DNA from: Branchipolynoe longqiensis
Taxonomy: Eukaryota; Annelida; Polychaeta; Phyllodocida; Polynoidae
NCBI GenBank assembly: GCA_030323885.1
Contig: CM059187.1
Span: 123,223,593 to 123,287,592 of the forward strand
DNA length: 64,000 nucleotides
Direction of reading: 5' to 3'
Shown one piece after another: positions 22,130 through 31,980 of this stretch; position 1 is the first letter of the stretch; each line of letters starts with the position of its first letter. The position numbers and the translations under genes were made by a program. The notes beneath the pieces are model-generated. The model was given only the letters and a program-made list of their open reading frames with translations. It was not told the DNA's origin and made no database searches.

Positions 22130-22310
22130 TGGCGGCCGATTGGGGGCGGGGCGGGGCGAGACATGGGGAGGGCGGGGCAGGGTGTAGCGGGGCGGGGTGC
22201 TGCGGGAGGATGAGCGAGGCGGGGCGGGGTAGGGCGTGGCGGTGCGGGACGCCCGGACTTGTGGGGCATATAAACGTGGTGAGGGTGTGTGGAGCCGGGG
22301 AGTCACTAGT
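22130..22310 (+). promoter_or_regulatory. GC-box cluster with TATA-like word (weak promoter candidate)
   Basis: At least four GGGGCGGGGC/GGGCGGGG words occur between 22144 and 22232. TATAAA follows at 22269-22274 and an initiator-like TCACTAG about 35 bp further at 22303. The arrangement resembles a core promoter on the plus strand, but no coding exon is recognisable downstream and the area is compositionally biased. Confidence 0.25.
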
Positions 22311-23514
22311 TTCATGTGTCTGTGGTTAAATACTGTTTAGGGTTTTAAAAAAGAAAAGAAAATGTCTTGAAACATTCCGATACAAGGTGATATGAATCAC
22401 ATTGAATTATATTATTACATTTCTTGGGTTGTTTCGAATCAACAATTGCAATACTTCTCTATTACTTATTATTATTAGACCACCGAATGGTCACTCTGTA
22501 TCGTTGTATATTTCGCGTTGGGTGGTTGGTAAATTATTTGACCGAAATAGGACACCCGCCCCCCCCCCACACACACACACATACCCATCTTCAGCATTCC
22601 CACCCCCCAACTGCAAACACCCCTATACCACCCCCTACCCGATCCCACACTAACCACACCCTGCCTACACCCTCCCCCACACACACACCCACACCCACGC
22701 CCACCCCCGGGCTCAATGGGCCGTGAGGGCGGCGGCGACTGGGCGGACGAGATAAGGCAGGGAGAACCCATCAAACCTGGATCCCTGATCAGGGATTCTC
22801 ATTAGGAAATTAGCCAGGCTGGCACCCTTCATTAGATTGGCGTGTTGTGGGTGGGTGCGGTGAGTTAAGAGGGTGGGGTGGGTGGAAGGGGGTCGCAGAC
22901 CCTAGTGGGTGACGGGCGTGCCGAACTGCAGTAGCGCCATCTAGTACTAGTAGTAGTAACAATAAAGCAAAGCCTGATCTACAAGGTACCCCCTCCCTCT
23001 CCTTTAAGACTGTTATTTAGTTCAAATAAATCCATCATGGCTATCAGTATCACTGTACGCAGTAATAGAACTCTTCTCAGAGTTAGGCATTTGGAAATAA
23101 TTTGTCATTTTCTTATTTGAGTGTCTCTTCTGTTTGTCACTAGAGGGATACCGACCGAATCACATTGTACGGTTAAATAATGTTCAAATCTAAAGTTAAT
23201 CCTTTCATGCAAAACTAACCCTGGACACTAATTGTCAATGTATAGCACGACTACTATTCAGGTATCATTTTAGAAGGTTTGTGAACAGGCAGTGTTAATG
23301 TTTTTTGCTTGACTTTGTTGAGGACTGGAAGGCAATGGGATGTTATAATAAGGAATATACATATATATATGCAAAAATAACACATAAATGTGCATATATA
23401 TGCATAATTTATATACTTAAATTCTTCAGCATTCACAACATTTCATAATATTGCCACGATTTCCCATATCCCATATCAAGTTATGGCATATGACATTATG
23501 AGTTCAATGAGTTA
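22311..23514. other. No gene seen; unique and C-rich sequence
   Basis: It contains a CA/C-rich stretch at about 22556-22705 and unique AT-rich sequence from about 22930 on. I found no domain, RNA gene or repeat family beyond simple repeats. Confidence 0.4.
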
Positions 23515-23690
23515 CTTTGGTAGGTCATAGGATTCGAAGCCCTGGTTGGGATCAAACCAATGACAATGAAAATTGCCACTTGTGACTACCTAGCCTGGCA
23601 CTCGACATTACTAGGATAGGGCAAGGAACAGTGGAATGAGGAAGACTCAATTGTCTGCAATTGAAATTTCCCCTGACTAATCAACTAATG
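23515..23690 (+). repeat. SINE, second tail type
   Basis: The B-box-like GGATTCGAAGCCCTGG and body (ATCAAACCAATGAC, CTAGCCTGGCACTCGACATT, ACTAGGATAGGGCAAGGA) match the main SINE. The 3' part is different: GTGGAATGAGGAAGAC, then TTGAAATTTCCCCTG. The same tail is seen in the SINE at 56718-56902. Confidence 0.75.
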
Positions 23691-23699
23691 TACTCATAC

Positions 23700-23995
23700 A
23701 AATCTAAGAACCCTTTCTAAAGAAATGTGCCCAGGCCGACCCCATAATTTTGGTGACCTGGAGGTAGACGCGGCGGAAATGCTGCGGTGCCTGTTGTTTT
23801 GCAGCACCTCGAAACTGTCCCGGGCCACAATTCATTCCTCGTTCCAAATAAAAATCGGTGTCGCATTATTTTTGTATTACCTCCTATTTAAATGTTTAAA
23901 TCAAAGAACGGCGATACAAAAATAAAGAGAGCCTCAGATTTTTTGTCGAAAATACCTTCCCATTTCTTGATTAAATAGAGATGGCGTCGCTGCAG

Positions 23996-23998
<3 letters not shown>
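23700..23998. other. Unique island, no gene recognised
   Basis: Non-repetitive sequence with an AT-rich second half (ATTACCTCCTATTTAAATG, TAAATCAAAGAACGGCG). The plus-strand frame of 66 codons has no recognised domain. It could be regulatory; evidence is only its uniqueness. Confidence 0.3.
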
Positions 23999-23999
<1 letters not shown>

Positions 24000-24028
<29 letters not shown>

Positions 24029-24029
24029 C
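24000..24029. repeat. (CA)n microsatellite
   Basis: Uninterrupted CA dinucleotides. Confidence 0.9.
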
Positions 24030-24299
24030 CATCCATTTTTCGCTCAATTGTTGCGAACAAGACGATGTGGATTAGGAAACTCCCCGCTCGCCACCTCCAA
24101 ACCTCACAGTGCCCCTCTCCAATCCCCCTCCCCAACCCTGTTCCAGCACCAACATCCCACCCCTTGCGGCGTCCACTTGGCGCCCCCGTACTGAGCTGCT
24201 CACAAACCGAGCAGCTCGGCCCTGTCGCCCACAGCGAGCTGCTCCACAGTCACTCACCTGAACAGCTCATTAAATCTACTTCCACTCATTATAGCAGCG

Positions 24300-24602
24300 A
24301 GCCCCCCCATGGCGCACCCCCCCTCTCCCCCACGCTCCACGCACACTCTCTTTCTCTCACACTCTCTCTCCATCTCTCCTTCTCTCCATCTCTCCCCTAT
24401 CCCCTCTCCCCTCTCCTTCTCCCCTCTCCCCTCTCCCCCTTTCCCTCTCCCCCTCTCCCTCTCTCCCTCTCTCCCTCTCTCCACATCTCCCTCTCTCCCC
24501 CTCTCCCTCTCTCTCTCCCGCTCTCCCTCTCTCTCTCCCTCTCTCTCCCCTCTCTCCCCCCATCTCTCCCTCTCGCTATCTCTCTCTGTCTATCTCTATC
24601 TC
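24300..24602 (+). repeat. (CT)-rich polypyrimidine tract
   Basis: CTCTCCCTCTCT words over about 300 bp with almost no purines. The Ser/Leu/Pro frames are compositional. Confidence 0.85.
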
Positions 24603-25012
24603 GCGCAATAAGAGAGAACAAATTATACACCGCCCTATGGCTTTCACCCTGGCTTTCCCCACCATTTGCTCACACCAGCCAGTGAGCATTCGCCAAACTC
24701 ACAAGCAAGTGTAGAAAGTGAAGGCTATAAATCAGTTCGCTTCTTCTTATTCGCTCCGAAGAGGATTTATTCATGCAGATGTCCCAGTGGTCAGTTGTTG
24801 TTGGGGAGTTTTCAGTCGCATTAGTGCGCTGAAGGCTGCAAATCGGCAGCACTGTATGGGCACCGCTGAAAGTGGTCCCATGTCGTCGGGAGTTGGCTTC
24901 TGATGGGTAGTGGTCAGGAAAATTGGGGGGAGGGGCATGGGGGTGGAAAAAGGCAGCCTAAGAGCCTAAGCACAGTCCTCTGAGTGAGAGGGCTGGGGGA
25001 GCCTGGGTGGTT

Positions 25013-25313
25013 GGTGTAGTTTTACGCCCCAGTAAGACCCTAGGCCATACCAGGACATGCACCAACTTGTGACAGCGCACTCATGGTGACTTTATAGTGC
25101 TGCTCCACTGGGAAATCAGGCCACTGGCACCATGACCTGGTGTCCCACACAGTCACATTATCCTGACACTGTGTGCCCAGTCCCTGCCCTGACCTCATAC
25201 CACCAAGCGCTGAGCAGCAACAGGTACCTATTTTATAAGTCATTGGTTTGACTCGACCAGGATCCAAACTTCAGTCCCTCCAGATTCACCGGTATGCACA
25301 GTAAGTCCGGCCA
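25013..25313 (-). repeat. SINE, minus strand, near full length
   Basis: It starts with GTAGTTTTACGCCCCAG, carries TTATAGTGCTGCTCCACTGG, CACCATGACCTGG and TCACATTATCCTGACACTG, and ends with TCATTGGTTTGACTCGACCA and a decayed tRNA-like head. Confidence 0.8.
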
Positions 25314-25435
25314 AGGCCAGAGGAAGAAGTGAAGTGAGGATGGGATTAGCTAGGCAGTGGGTGGTGTCAAGTAGGCTATGGCGACGAGGTGGTGGTTAGT
25401 TGAGAGAGAGAGAGTAAGCATGCTCTTATGTAGAC

Positions 25436-25768
25436 CCCTCTCTCCACCCCACCACTTATCCTCCCCCCTCATCCCCTTCTCTTCCTCCGTCCCCGCGCTT
25501 CCCCATCCCTCCCCCCTCCCTTCTCCCATCCAGCCCCCATTCCCTTCACCGCTCCCCCTCTCCTCCCCCTTCCCGTCTTATTTCATCCCTTCCTCCTCCT
25601 CTCTCCTTCCCCCCTCCCCCGTCCCTTTCCCCCTCTTCCTCCTGCTCCCACCCTCCCTCGCCCCGTCCCTTTGCTCCTCATTCCCCAGCCCCTCTCTCGT
25701 CCCTCTCCACCTCCTCCTCCTCTCCCACCTCCTCCTCCTCCGCGCCCAACCCCCTCCTCCTCTCACTA
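25436..25768 (+). repeat. Polypyrimidine tract
   Basis: C/T-rich tract of CCTCCCC and CTTCCTC words; no gene. Confidence 0.8.
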
Positions 25769-25915
25769 AGGTCACCTGGAACTCATTTAGGCCGCGTCCT
25801 ATCATAGATTAGCCCCTAAGTGAGCAGTTCGCACCAGGGGAAGCTGGTCCATGCGCATGCGCAACAGAATCACATAACGCGCTTTGCGCAGGTCTGAGTC
25901 GTACGTAGCAGCAAC

Positions 25916-26128
25916 CACCCCCCCCCCCTCCCCCCACACCTTCTCCCCCCTTCCAGCCCCCCTTCCCCTCCCCCTTCCGCCCCCCTTCCGCCCCCCCTTC
26001 CGCCCCCCTTCCGCCCCTTCACCCCTCCCCACTTCCGCCCCCCTTCCGGCCCCCAGCTCCCCCCACACCTGCTCCCACCTCCCCCCACACCTCCCACCAC
26101 CTCTCCCCCACACCTCCATCCTCCCCCA
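25916..26128 (+). repeat. Polypyrimidine tract with CCGCCCCCCTT units
   Basis: A C-rich tract containing several near-identical TTCCGCCCCCC units at about 25970-26050. Confidence 0.8.
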
Positions 26129-26730
26129 CCCCCACACATTCCACTGGCGGCCCTGTCGTCCTAATTAACGAATTACTGACTCACTCACATACTCCAATTG
26201 CACCACTGAGTGTTACTTGTGCACGGGGCGTGTGAAGGCATACAAGGGTTAGGCAAGGCGCCCATCACTTCCACACTGAGCAGACAATGGAACAATGGGA
26301 CAAGGCTTTTGTCGGCATCTCTCCCCCTGCTTTTACTTTTACTTTTAGCTACTTGATTTTTGTGGATGTGAAGTTGTGCATGAATATGGATTGTTTGCAA
26401 GCAATTACTGCATCGATCACTATGTCGTTAGCGAGAGTCCGTTAGTGCAATGTGCATTACTCGTTTCATTAGCCTATTATTGAAATGTAAAACCAGTAGT
26501 TTAATGGGGAATGTGGGGGTAGTGAGATTCCCAGTATTCATTTAATGGGCCGTACACTAAGTTATTTATCCATATGGGGGTCCATATAACATGCGATATG
26601 TACATATATACATATAACCTTTCGAGGTAAGTGATCTATACAAAGACTGAGGAATAAGTACAAAGAACTACCGGTGGTGGCACCTCATAGGCGAGCATGC
26701 CGCAGCAAATCGATCTGAGTCCATTAATGG
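26129..26730. other. Unique sequence, no gene recognised
   Basis: Mostly non-repetitive. Around 26400-26560 it is rich in ATTA cores (GCAATTACTGC, CATTAGCCTATTATTG). No exon is recognised. Confidence 0.35.
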
Positions 26731-26747
26731 GTGATAACATCATGTCA

Positions 26748-26920
26748 ACGACAAAAAAAAAAAACCCAACCAAAACAAAACAAACAACAACAACCAAAAC
26801 AACCCCCCCCACACCCCACAACCCACACACAAAAAAAAAAAAAAAAAAACCCACAACAAACCAACACAACAAAAACCAAAAACACAAAAAAACCAACCAA
26901 CACCCCACCCACCCCCACAC
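26748..26920 (+). repeat. A/C-only low-complexity tract
   Basis: Sequence restricted almost entirely to A and C (AAAACAAAACAAACAACAAC words, an A-run at 26832-26849). It directly precedes a SINE. Confidence 0.85.
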
Positions 26921-27192
26921 ACATGGCCGAATGAGTTCGATCATCCATCTCTCGTGTTGGTAGATCGTGGGGTTGTGGGTTCGAACCCGGGTCGAGTCAA
27001 ACCAATGACTTAAAAATTGATACTTGTCACGTCCTAGCCTGGTGCTCGGCATTATTAGGATAGGACGAGGACTGGTTGGCTCAGTGTCATAATAATGTGA
27101 CTGAGTGGGATATCAGGTCATGGTGCTGGCGGTCTGGACTTCCAGTGGGGAAGCACTATAATAGTATAAAGTGGTCATGAGTGCGCACCGTA
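26921..27192 (+). repeat. tRNA-derived SINE, 3' end lost
   Basis: Head ATGGCCGAATGAGTTCG, B-box GGTTCGAACCCGG and body through CCAGTGGGGAAGCACTATAA are well preserved. The sequence runs into a TA/GTATAT microsatellite in place of the 3' module. Confidence 0.85.
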
Positions 27193-27260
27193 CATGTATA
27201 TGTATATATATATACATATATACATGTATATGTGTGTATGTATATATGTTATATGTACAT

Positions 27261-27309
<49 letters not shown>

Positions 27310-27385
27310 AACGTAGATACATACATGCATACATACATGCATACATATTATCGTTTATATCTGCACATATATATATACTTATATA
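27193..27385. repeat. (GTATA)/(TA)n microsatellite
   Basis: Alternating TA, GTATA and CATA words with a pure TA stretch at about 27277-27306. Confidence 0.85.
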
Positions 27386-27389
27386 TAAT

Positions 27390-27850
27390 TGCGGTTTACA
27401 ATTGCTATGGCCGCATTTCTCTTCTTAAAAAACGCCTTCAATAACGTCATTGCTTTAAACAGGCGACAAGAAATCAATTCCCTGATAGAGACGCTAGAAT
27501 TACACGGCCCATGCTCGTCGGCGACCATCCGAACAAGTAGGGAAGGCGGCAGGGAAGAGGCGAGGCGGTGGGCTTTTTGTCGATTTGCACCCAAAAAGGG
27601 ACAGAAAAGAAGCCAGGCCACCCCGGCCTCCTTGCTAAACGACCCGGCAACTGTCAGCACAGGAGCCGCTGGTGGAACTAGAAGGCAATTGACGCGGACA
27701 AAACATCTCAGGCCAAAATCAATTGACTGCTCAGTTGTGAAATTCCTAACCATTACGATGCTCGCCACGTAATCAACGCTAATAAATTCTCGCTGTGCCG
27801 ACTCTGAGAGTGAAATAATAAAACACCAATTTTAAATAAAAATGAAAATT
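27390..27850. other. Unique island open on both strands; function unknown
   Basis: Both strands are open for about 380 nt (127 codons plus, 129 codons minus) in sequence that is neither simple nor repeated here. Neither product has a domain I recognise. The plus frame has a basic middle (SREGGREEARR). The 3' flank is AT-rich with AATAAA at about 27781. It may be a conserved non-coding element or a lineage-specific exon; I cannot choose. Confidence 0.3.
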
Positions 27851-28124
27851 TGTAATGAAAAAATATCAAGCAAGTATGGGGCAACAATATATTAAGGAGC
27901 CGGGTAATCCTGGCTGAGTGTTATTTCTTATTCCAGAGAATACCCTCATGGTTGGTTGGAGGCCCCCTTGTGCAGGCAGGCGGCTGTGTTAGTATGTTGG
28001 TAGATGGCGGGGGGGGGGGGGCGGGGCTAGGAACCCTACATTGGTAGGTTTCCTAGCCATAGGGAAGTGTAGCGGGCGCATCTGGCTTGTGGGTGGCATT
28101 GAGGTTGGTGATGAAGATCGTGTG

Positions 28125-28196
28125 GTCATCCTACCCCCATCCCATACCATCCCATCTCATTAAGATGGGATTGGGATGGGATATGGGTAGGATGAC
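28125..28196. repeat. 72-nt hairpin-forming inverted repeat
   Basis: The left arm begins GTCATCCTACCC and ends ATCCCATCT; the right arm is its reverse complement with about five differences. The two arms of about 33 nt are separated by a 5-nt loop (CATTA). Length and near-perfect pairing resemble a small-RNA precursor, but a mini-MITE is equally possible. Confidence 0.65.
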
Positions 28197-28197
28197 G

Positions 28198-28448
28198 TAG
28201 CAGGGTAGGACAATAAAGACTTCCCGGTTGCCCAGGGCACATGGTTTACTCAGTCAGGTAGATGAAGTTCTCCCTGACTTTCCCGAATGGGCAAATCTTT
28301 ATTTGTCTGATCTGCAGAGGCAGATTTCAGTTTCCATTGGCTGCGTTGGGCTTGGGCAAGTAGTTTTGCCACTCGTGCAAGTAGAACAGTCACTCACTTT
28401 CCCGATCGGGAAAGTGTGGGGGGGGGGGGAGTCACTGTCCTACCCTGT
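28198..28448. mobile_element. Possible short inverted-repeat element
   Basis: AGGGTAGGACA near the left end and TGTCCTACCCT near the right end are inverted copies, about 230 bp apart, with GTA outside each. The interior contains CTTTCCCGAATGGG and a palindromic CTTTCCCGATCGGGAAAG. No second copy exists in this window, so this is tentative. Confidence 0.35.
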
Positions 28449-28871
28449 GTAGGGTGCGGAAGGGTGCAGTGGGGAGGGGGGGGTAGAGGTGTGTGACAAG
28501 GAATATGATGTGGTAGGAAGTGAGGGGGGTGAGTGGATGGGTATGCAGGTATTGCAATACCTCAGGGAGTTTGACGCACCTGCCCTGCAGAGTTGTAAAC
28601 CACTGCCTTATGGTACAGGTTCTTGACAGAACTGAAGGTTCAGGGAGCAAACCCTAAACAGAAAACCATGTCACTGTGGCAGCATTATGGGCGGTTGATG
28701 TATGGAACTCCCAACATCTCCGGACCAGCCACTGCAGGGACAAATAGTTTTGCGCCTGTCTGGACATGTTCTTGCCAGTGTGAGACCTCTACTTGCTCCC
28801 CAAGAGAGTGCCACTGGTAACTTGCAAAAGCCAGCAGCACTTCAACACTTTTGCAGGCAGCTTTCATGAAA

Positions 28872-28944
28872 TGTTACAGAGAGCTAAATGGAGAGCGACA
28901 GTCAAGTAATGAAAGCAGTCTTTGTCGCATCGCAGCTGACAGCT

Positions 28945-28975
<31 letters not shown>

Positions 28976-28977
28976 GT
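28872..28977 (+). pseudogene. RTE 3' terminus, extremely truncated
   Basis: AGAGAGCTAAATGGAGAGCG, AAGTAATGAAAGCAGTCTTT, GTCGCATCGCAGCTGACAG and a long (ATG)n tail match the RTE end. Only terminal codons and 3' UTR remain. Confidence 0.85.
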
Positions 28978-29442
28978 GAGATTCCTAGGTACTGGTTGAA
29001 GGAAGAAGGGGTGAGCAGGCAACGGTAGATAGATATATATGTATGACAATTGTATATATGGTGCAGGTGTAGGATGGAGGTGGGGAGAGGAGGTAGGGAG
29101 AAGGGGGAGAGATGGAAGAGGGTGCGGGGGTGGAGGATTCCATGCTGTAGTAGTATAGGCTTATGATTGATTGTGATTGCGCCTGGTGGCGCCCTATATC
29201 ACAGGAGGTAGCAGAAGGAGGCACTGTGCAGCTCGTGACCTCGGTGGGCCAGGGGGATATCATTTGCTGAGAGGTGTGCGGTATCTCAAAGAGGTAGAGG
29301 AGCTGTGCTGTGTATAGTTGGCGAATTACCAGATGTGCAATGTGGCTGTGGTTGCGGTTCGGCTGAAGCATTGCTTTGAGTGAAGATATTAAAATAAGGC
29401 AAAGCAAAAACTAGACAACCTTCCCGAATAGAATGGTGTAAT

Positions 29443-29690
29443 TTGTGGAGCGCATTGGTTAATTATAAATCTGCCTTCAAATACACACATACCTCTGGAG
29501 CTTATTTGTTGTAAAGCTGCCTTCAAATGCACAGATATATGTGGAGCACATTGGTTAATTATAAATCTACCTTCAAATACACACATATATGTGGACCTCA
29601 TTGGTTGATTCTAAATCGGCATTCAAATATATAAACACACACATGTGGAGGTGATTGGTTCATTATTAATCTGCCTTCAAATACACACAC
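29443..29690 (+). repeat. About 50-bp minisatellite, five copies
   Basis: The unit starts GTGGAG...CATTGGTTAATT, continues ATAAATCTGCCTTCAAATAC and ends in ACACACAT. Copies begin near 29445, 29495, 29541, 29591 and 29645. The last leads directly into a CA-rich array, which may have grown from the unit's own CA end. Confidence 0.8.
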
Positions 29691-29945
29691 AAACACACAC
29701 ATACACACATACACACACTCGGACACATACACACATACACACATACACACACATGTAAACTCATACACACATGTACACACATGTGCACATGTACACACAT
29801 ACACACACATACAAACATACATGTACACTGATACACACATGTACACACGTACACACATATACACACACATACACACACATACACACATACACACACACAT
29901 GCACACATACACACATACACACACACACACACTCGCACACACAAG
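29680..29945. repeat. (CA)-rich microsatellite
   Basis: CACACATA and ACACATGTAC words over about 265 bp. Cys/Val frames on the minus strand are artefacts. Confidence 0.9.
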
Positions 29946-30216
29946 TCAGGGTGATGTGCCTGGACTTTCAGGTGTAAATGTTACCACTGCACTCCCTGTT
30001 GACAGTTGTTTACACACGGGAGCAACCCAGACAGGTGACTTGGCTAGGGCTCCAGCCTGCCTGCCTACACTTTGGTGTGGCATGTTGTTGCAACAATATT
30101 GGGAATGTAAGACTATTCTAAGTAGGCCAGCCTGGTAGTGTTGTCTATGGGTGACTGGTCAAAATACAAAAATACTCAACTGTGCCTCAAGCAAGTTGTT
30201 TATCACATTTACCTAT

Positions 30217-30551
30217 AGGTGAATGGGAAGCAAGCCCTATGTGCATTACCTATTCAAAACAACTAGATGAATGGCAATGCAAATCTATGTACATTCCCTA
30301 TTCAAAACAGGTAGGTAAATGGCAATGCAACCCTATGTACATTACCTATTCAAAACCGCTAGGTAAATGGCAATACAAATCTATGTACATTACCTAATCA
30401 AAACAGCTAGGTGAATGGCAATGCAACCCTATGTACATTACCTTTTCAAAACAGCTAGGTAAATGCCAATGCAACCCTATGTACATTACCTATTCAAAGC
30501 AGCTAGGTAATGGCAATGCAACCCTATGTACATTACCTATTCAAAACAGCA
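30217..30551 (+). repeat. 48-bp minisatellite, about seven copies
   Basis: The unit contains GGTAAATGGCAATGCAACCC followed by TATGTACATTACCTATTCAA. Successive TATTCAAAAC blocks at 30251 and 30299 are exactly 48 bp apart. Because 48 is a multiple of three, one frame stays open as a 16-residue repeat, broken by one stop in the middle and a 1-bp deletion in the last unit. Confidence 0.85.
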
Positions 30552-30864
30552 TGATTGGTCTTTTTATTGATATAAAACAAGGAACAATTTTTACGTCCTT
30601 GAGGACAGTAGGACTATGGCATCTCATATAGCGTACCTATTAAACCAATTTTTTGTTTTACCAATTTAGGGAGAATGATACAATCGACGTTTATCCGGCA
30701 ATGTACCTTCATTGGCCACAATTTTTGTAATTTTAAGCTTTTTAACTTCATACATGTCTTTTGACACATGATTGATATATTCTTTTACAATCAGTTTGGT
30801 TGAATAATAATAATACAACAGAATTACAACTTAAACACTTCTCATCCATGAGACTATTCTTGTT

Positions 30865-31192
30865 TGTTTGTTGTTTTACGTCCTATCAACATCTAAGGTC
30901 ATATCAGGATGGGTACTGACTTGTGACAGTAGGCATTTCTGGCGACTTTATAGTGCTGCCCCACTGGGAGACCAGGCCGCCAGCATCATGACCTGATATC
31001 CCACTCAGTCACATTATCCTCACACTGAGCAAACCAGTCCTTTCCCTATCCTAATGATGCTGAGCGCATGGTTAGGAAGTGAGAAGTATCAGTTTTTAAG
31101 TCATTGGTTTGACTCAACCAGTTTTCGAACCCACGATCCCATCATCTACCAAAACGGGAGACGGACGCTCTAACTCATTCGGCCATCCCATC
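30865..31192 (-). repeat. tRNA-derived SINE, full length, minus strand
   Basis: All modules are present: TTGTTGTTTTACGTCC, CATATCAGGATGGGTAC, TTATAGTGCTGCCCCACTGG, GACCTGATATCCCACTCAG, TCCTAATGATGCTGAGCGC, TCATTGGTTTGACTCAACC, and the head with TTCGAACCCACGAT and ACTCATTCGGCCATCCC. It is the clearest minus-strand representative for building a consensus. Confidence 0.9.
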
Positions 31193-31199
31193 TGAGACA

Positions 31200-31445
31200 A
31201 AGCAACCACAACTAACCAACTAACCTTTTCCATCATTAAGCTACCCGGAATTTTGATAAGCATTAACGGACATGCGTTAAGCGATTATTACCCTATGCTA
31301 GTGGATCTAATTAACCCAGGTCCTAAATTATTGCAATAACTATTACCAATTACAGCTCTTGCCGCACACCTATTAATACAACGCTCACACTACACCATAA
31401 TTGTCCATGTCATTCCCAATTAATAATAACCCATGCAATGAATTA
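31200..31445. promoter_or_regulatory. ATTA/TAAT-dense island (possible homeodomain-bound element)
   Basis: About 15 ATTA or TAAT cores occur in roughly 240 bp of non-repetitive sequence between a SINE and a MITE, including CTAATTAACC, CAATTAATAATAAC and CTATTACCAATTACAG. This density is typical of developmental enhancers, but AT-richness alone could give many. Confidence 0.3.
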
Positions 31446-31462
31446 CACATAACACATGTATA

Positions 31463-31640
31463 CAGTAAAGCCTCTCTAACCAACCACATCCACAGATCGA
31501 CCACTCCGCTATATCGGTCGCTTTATTTGGGTCCCAACAATACCATTGTAACCATATTCTAACACCGTACACCGACCACCTCCCTAAATGGACCACTTAA
31601 AGTCGGTCCAAAGGTCGGTCGATTTAGAGAGGTTTTATTG
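31463..31640. mobile_element. Pogo/mariner-like MITE, complete
   Basis: Ends CAGTAAAGCCTCTCTAA and, on the opposite strand, CAATAAAACCTCTCTAAATC are inverted and flanked by TA on both sides. The 178-bp interior (GATCGACCACTCCGC, GGTCGCTTTATTTGGGTCCC, AATGGACCACTTAAAG) matches the copy at 51004-51184 closely. Non-autonomous; superfamily inferred from TA target and CAGT start. Confidence 0.8.
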
Positions 31641-31923
31641 TATGTCTTAACTGTCACTGTCATTTCTAACGCCGTCCATGTGTACCTGTAACCCCCCCCC
31701 CCCCCCCCACCTTTCCCCACACCCCCAACCACCATCAATTCAATGTGCCCCGACCACCTGATATCCCACTGCCACCTGTGTGAACCACCCCTCTTCACCC
31801 ACCCCCCACCCATCACCAATTCCATGTACCCCGACCACCTGATAACCCACTGCCACCTGTGTGAACCACCCCTGTGTGTGTTACCTGTCTTGTAATGTTG
31901 CTGTGTCCTGTCTTCCATTGTAG

Positions 31924-31980
31924 GCCTTGTTGACAGCCCCCACTTAGAAATACATGAGGAAGACGAAGATGTTGAAAATG
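31924..31980 (+). CDS. Candidate internal exon of an unidentified host gene
   Basis: A pyrimidine-rich acceptor (CTGTCTTCCATTGTAG) ends at 31923. It is followed by 57 nt and then GTGGGT, a plausible donor. Read in phase 1 the segment gives 18 uninterrupted residues, LVDSPHLEIHEEDEDVEN, which is acidic and looks like normal coding sequence; it enters and leaves in the same phase, so inclusion or skipping would keep frame. I do not recognise the protein. No flanking exon of the same gene is visible in the window. A chance match of splice-like signals remains possible. Confidence 0.35.

Noticed and set aside
21614..22269. Cys/Val-rich frames of 139-202 codons on the minus strand
   Set aside because: Translations of the (ACACACAG)n microsatellite in all three frames.
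27068..27346. Tyr/Ile-rich frames near the TA microsatellite
   Set aside because: Translations of TATATA and GTATA repeats.
29443..29690. CRISPR-like array of five 50-bp repeats
   Set aside because: Units are contiguous with no spacers and the genome is eukaryotic; it is a minisatellite.
30217..30551. CRISPR-like array
   Set aside because: Direct tandem 48-bp repeats without unique spacers.
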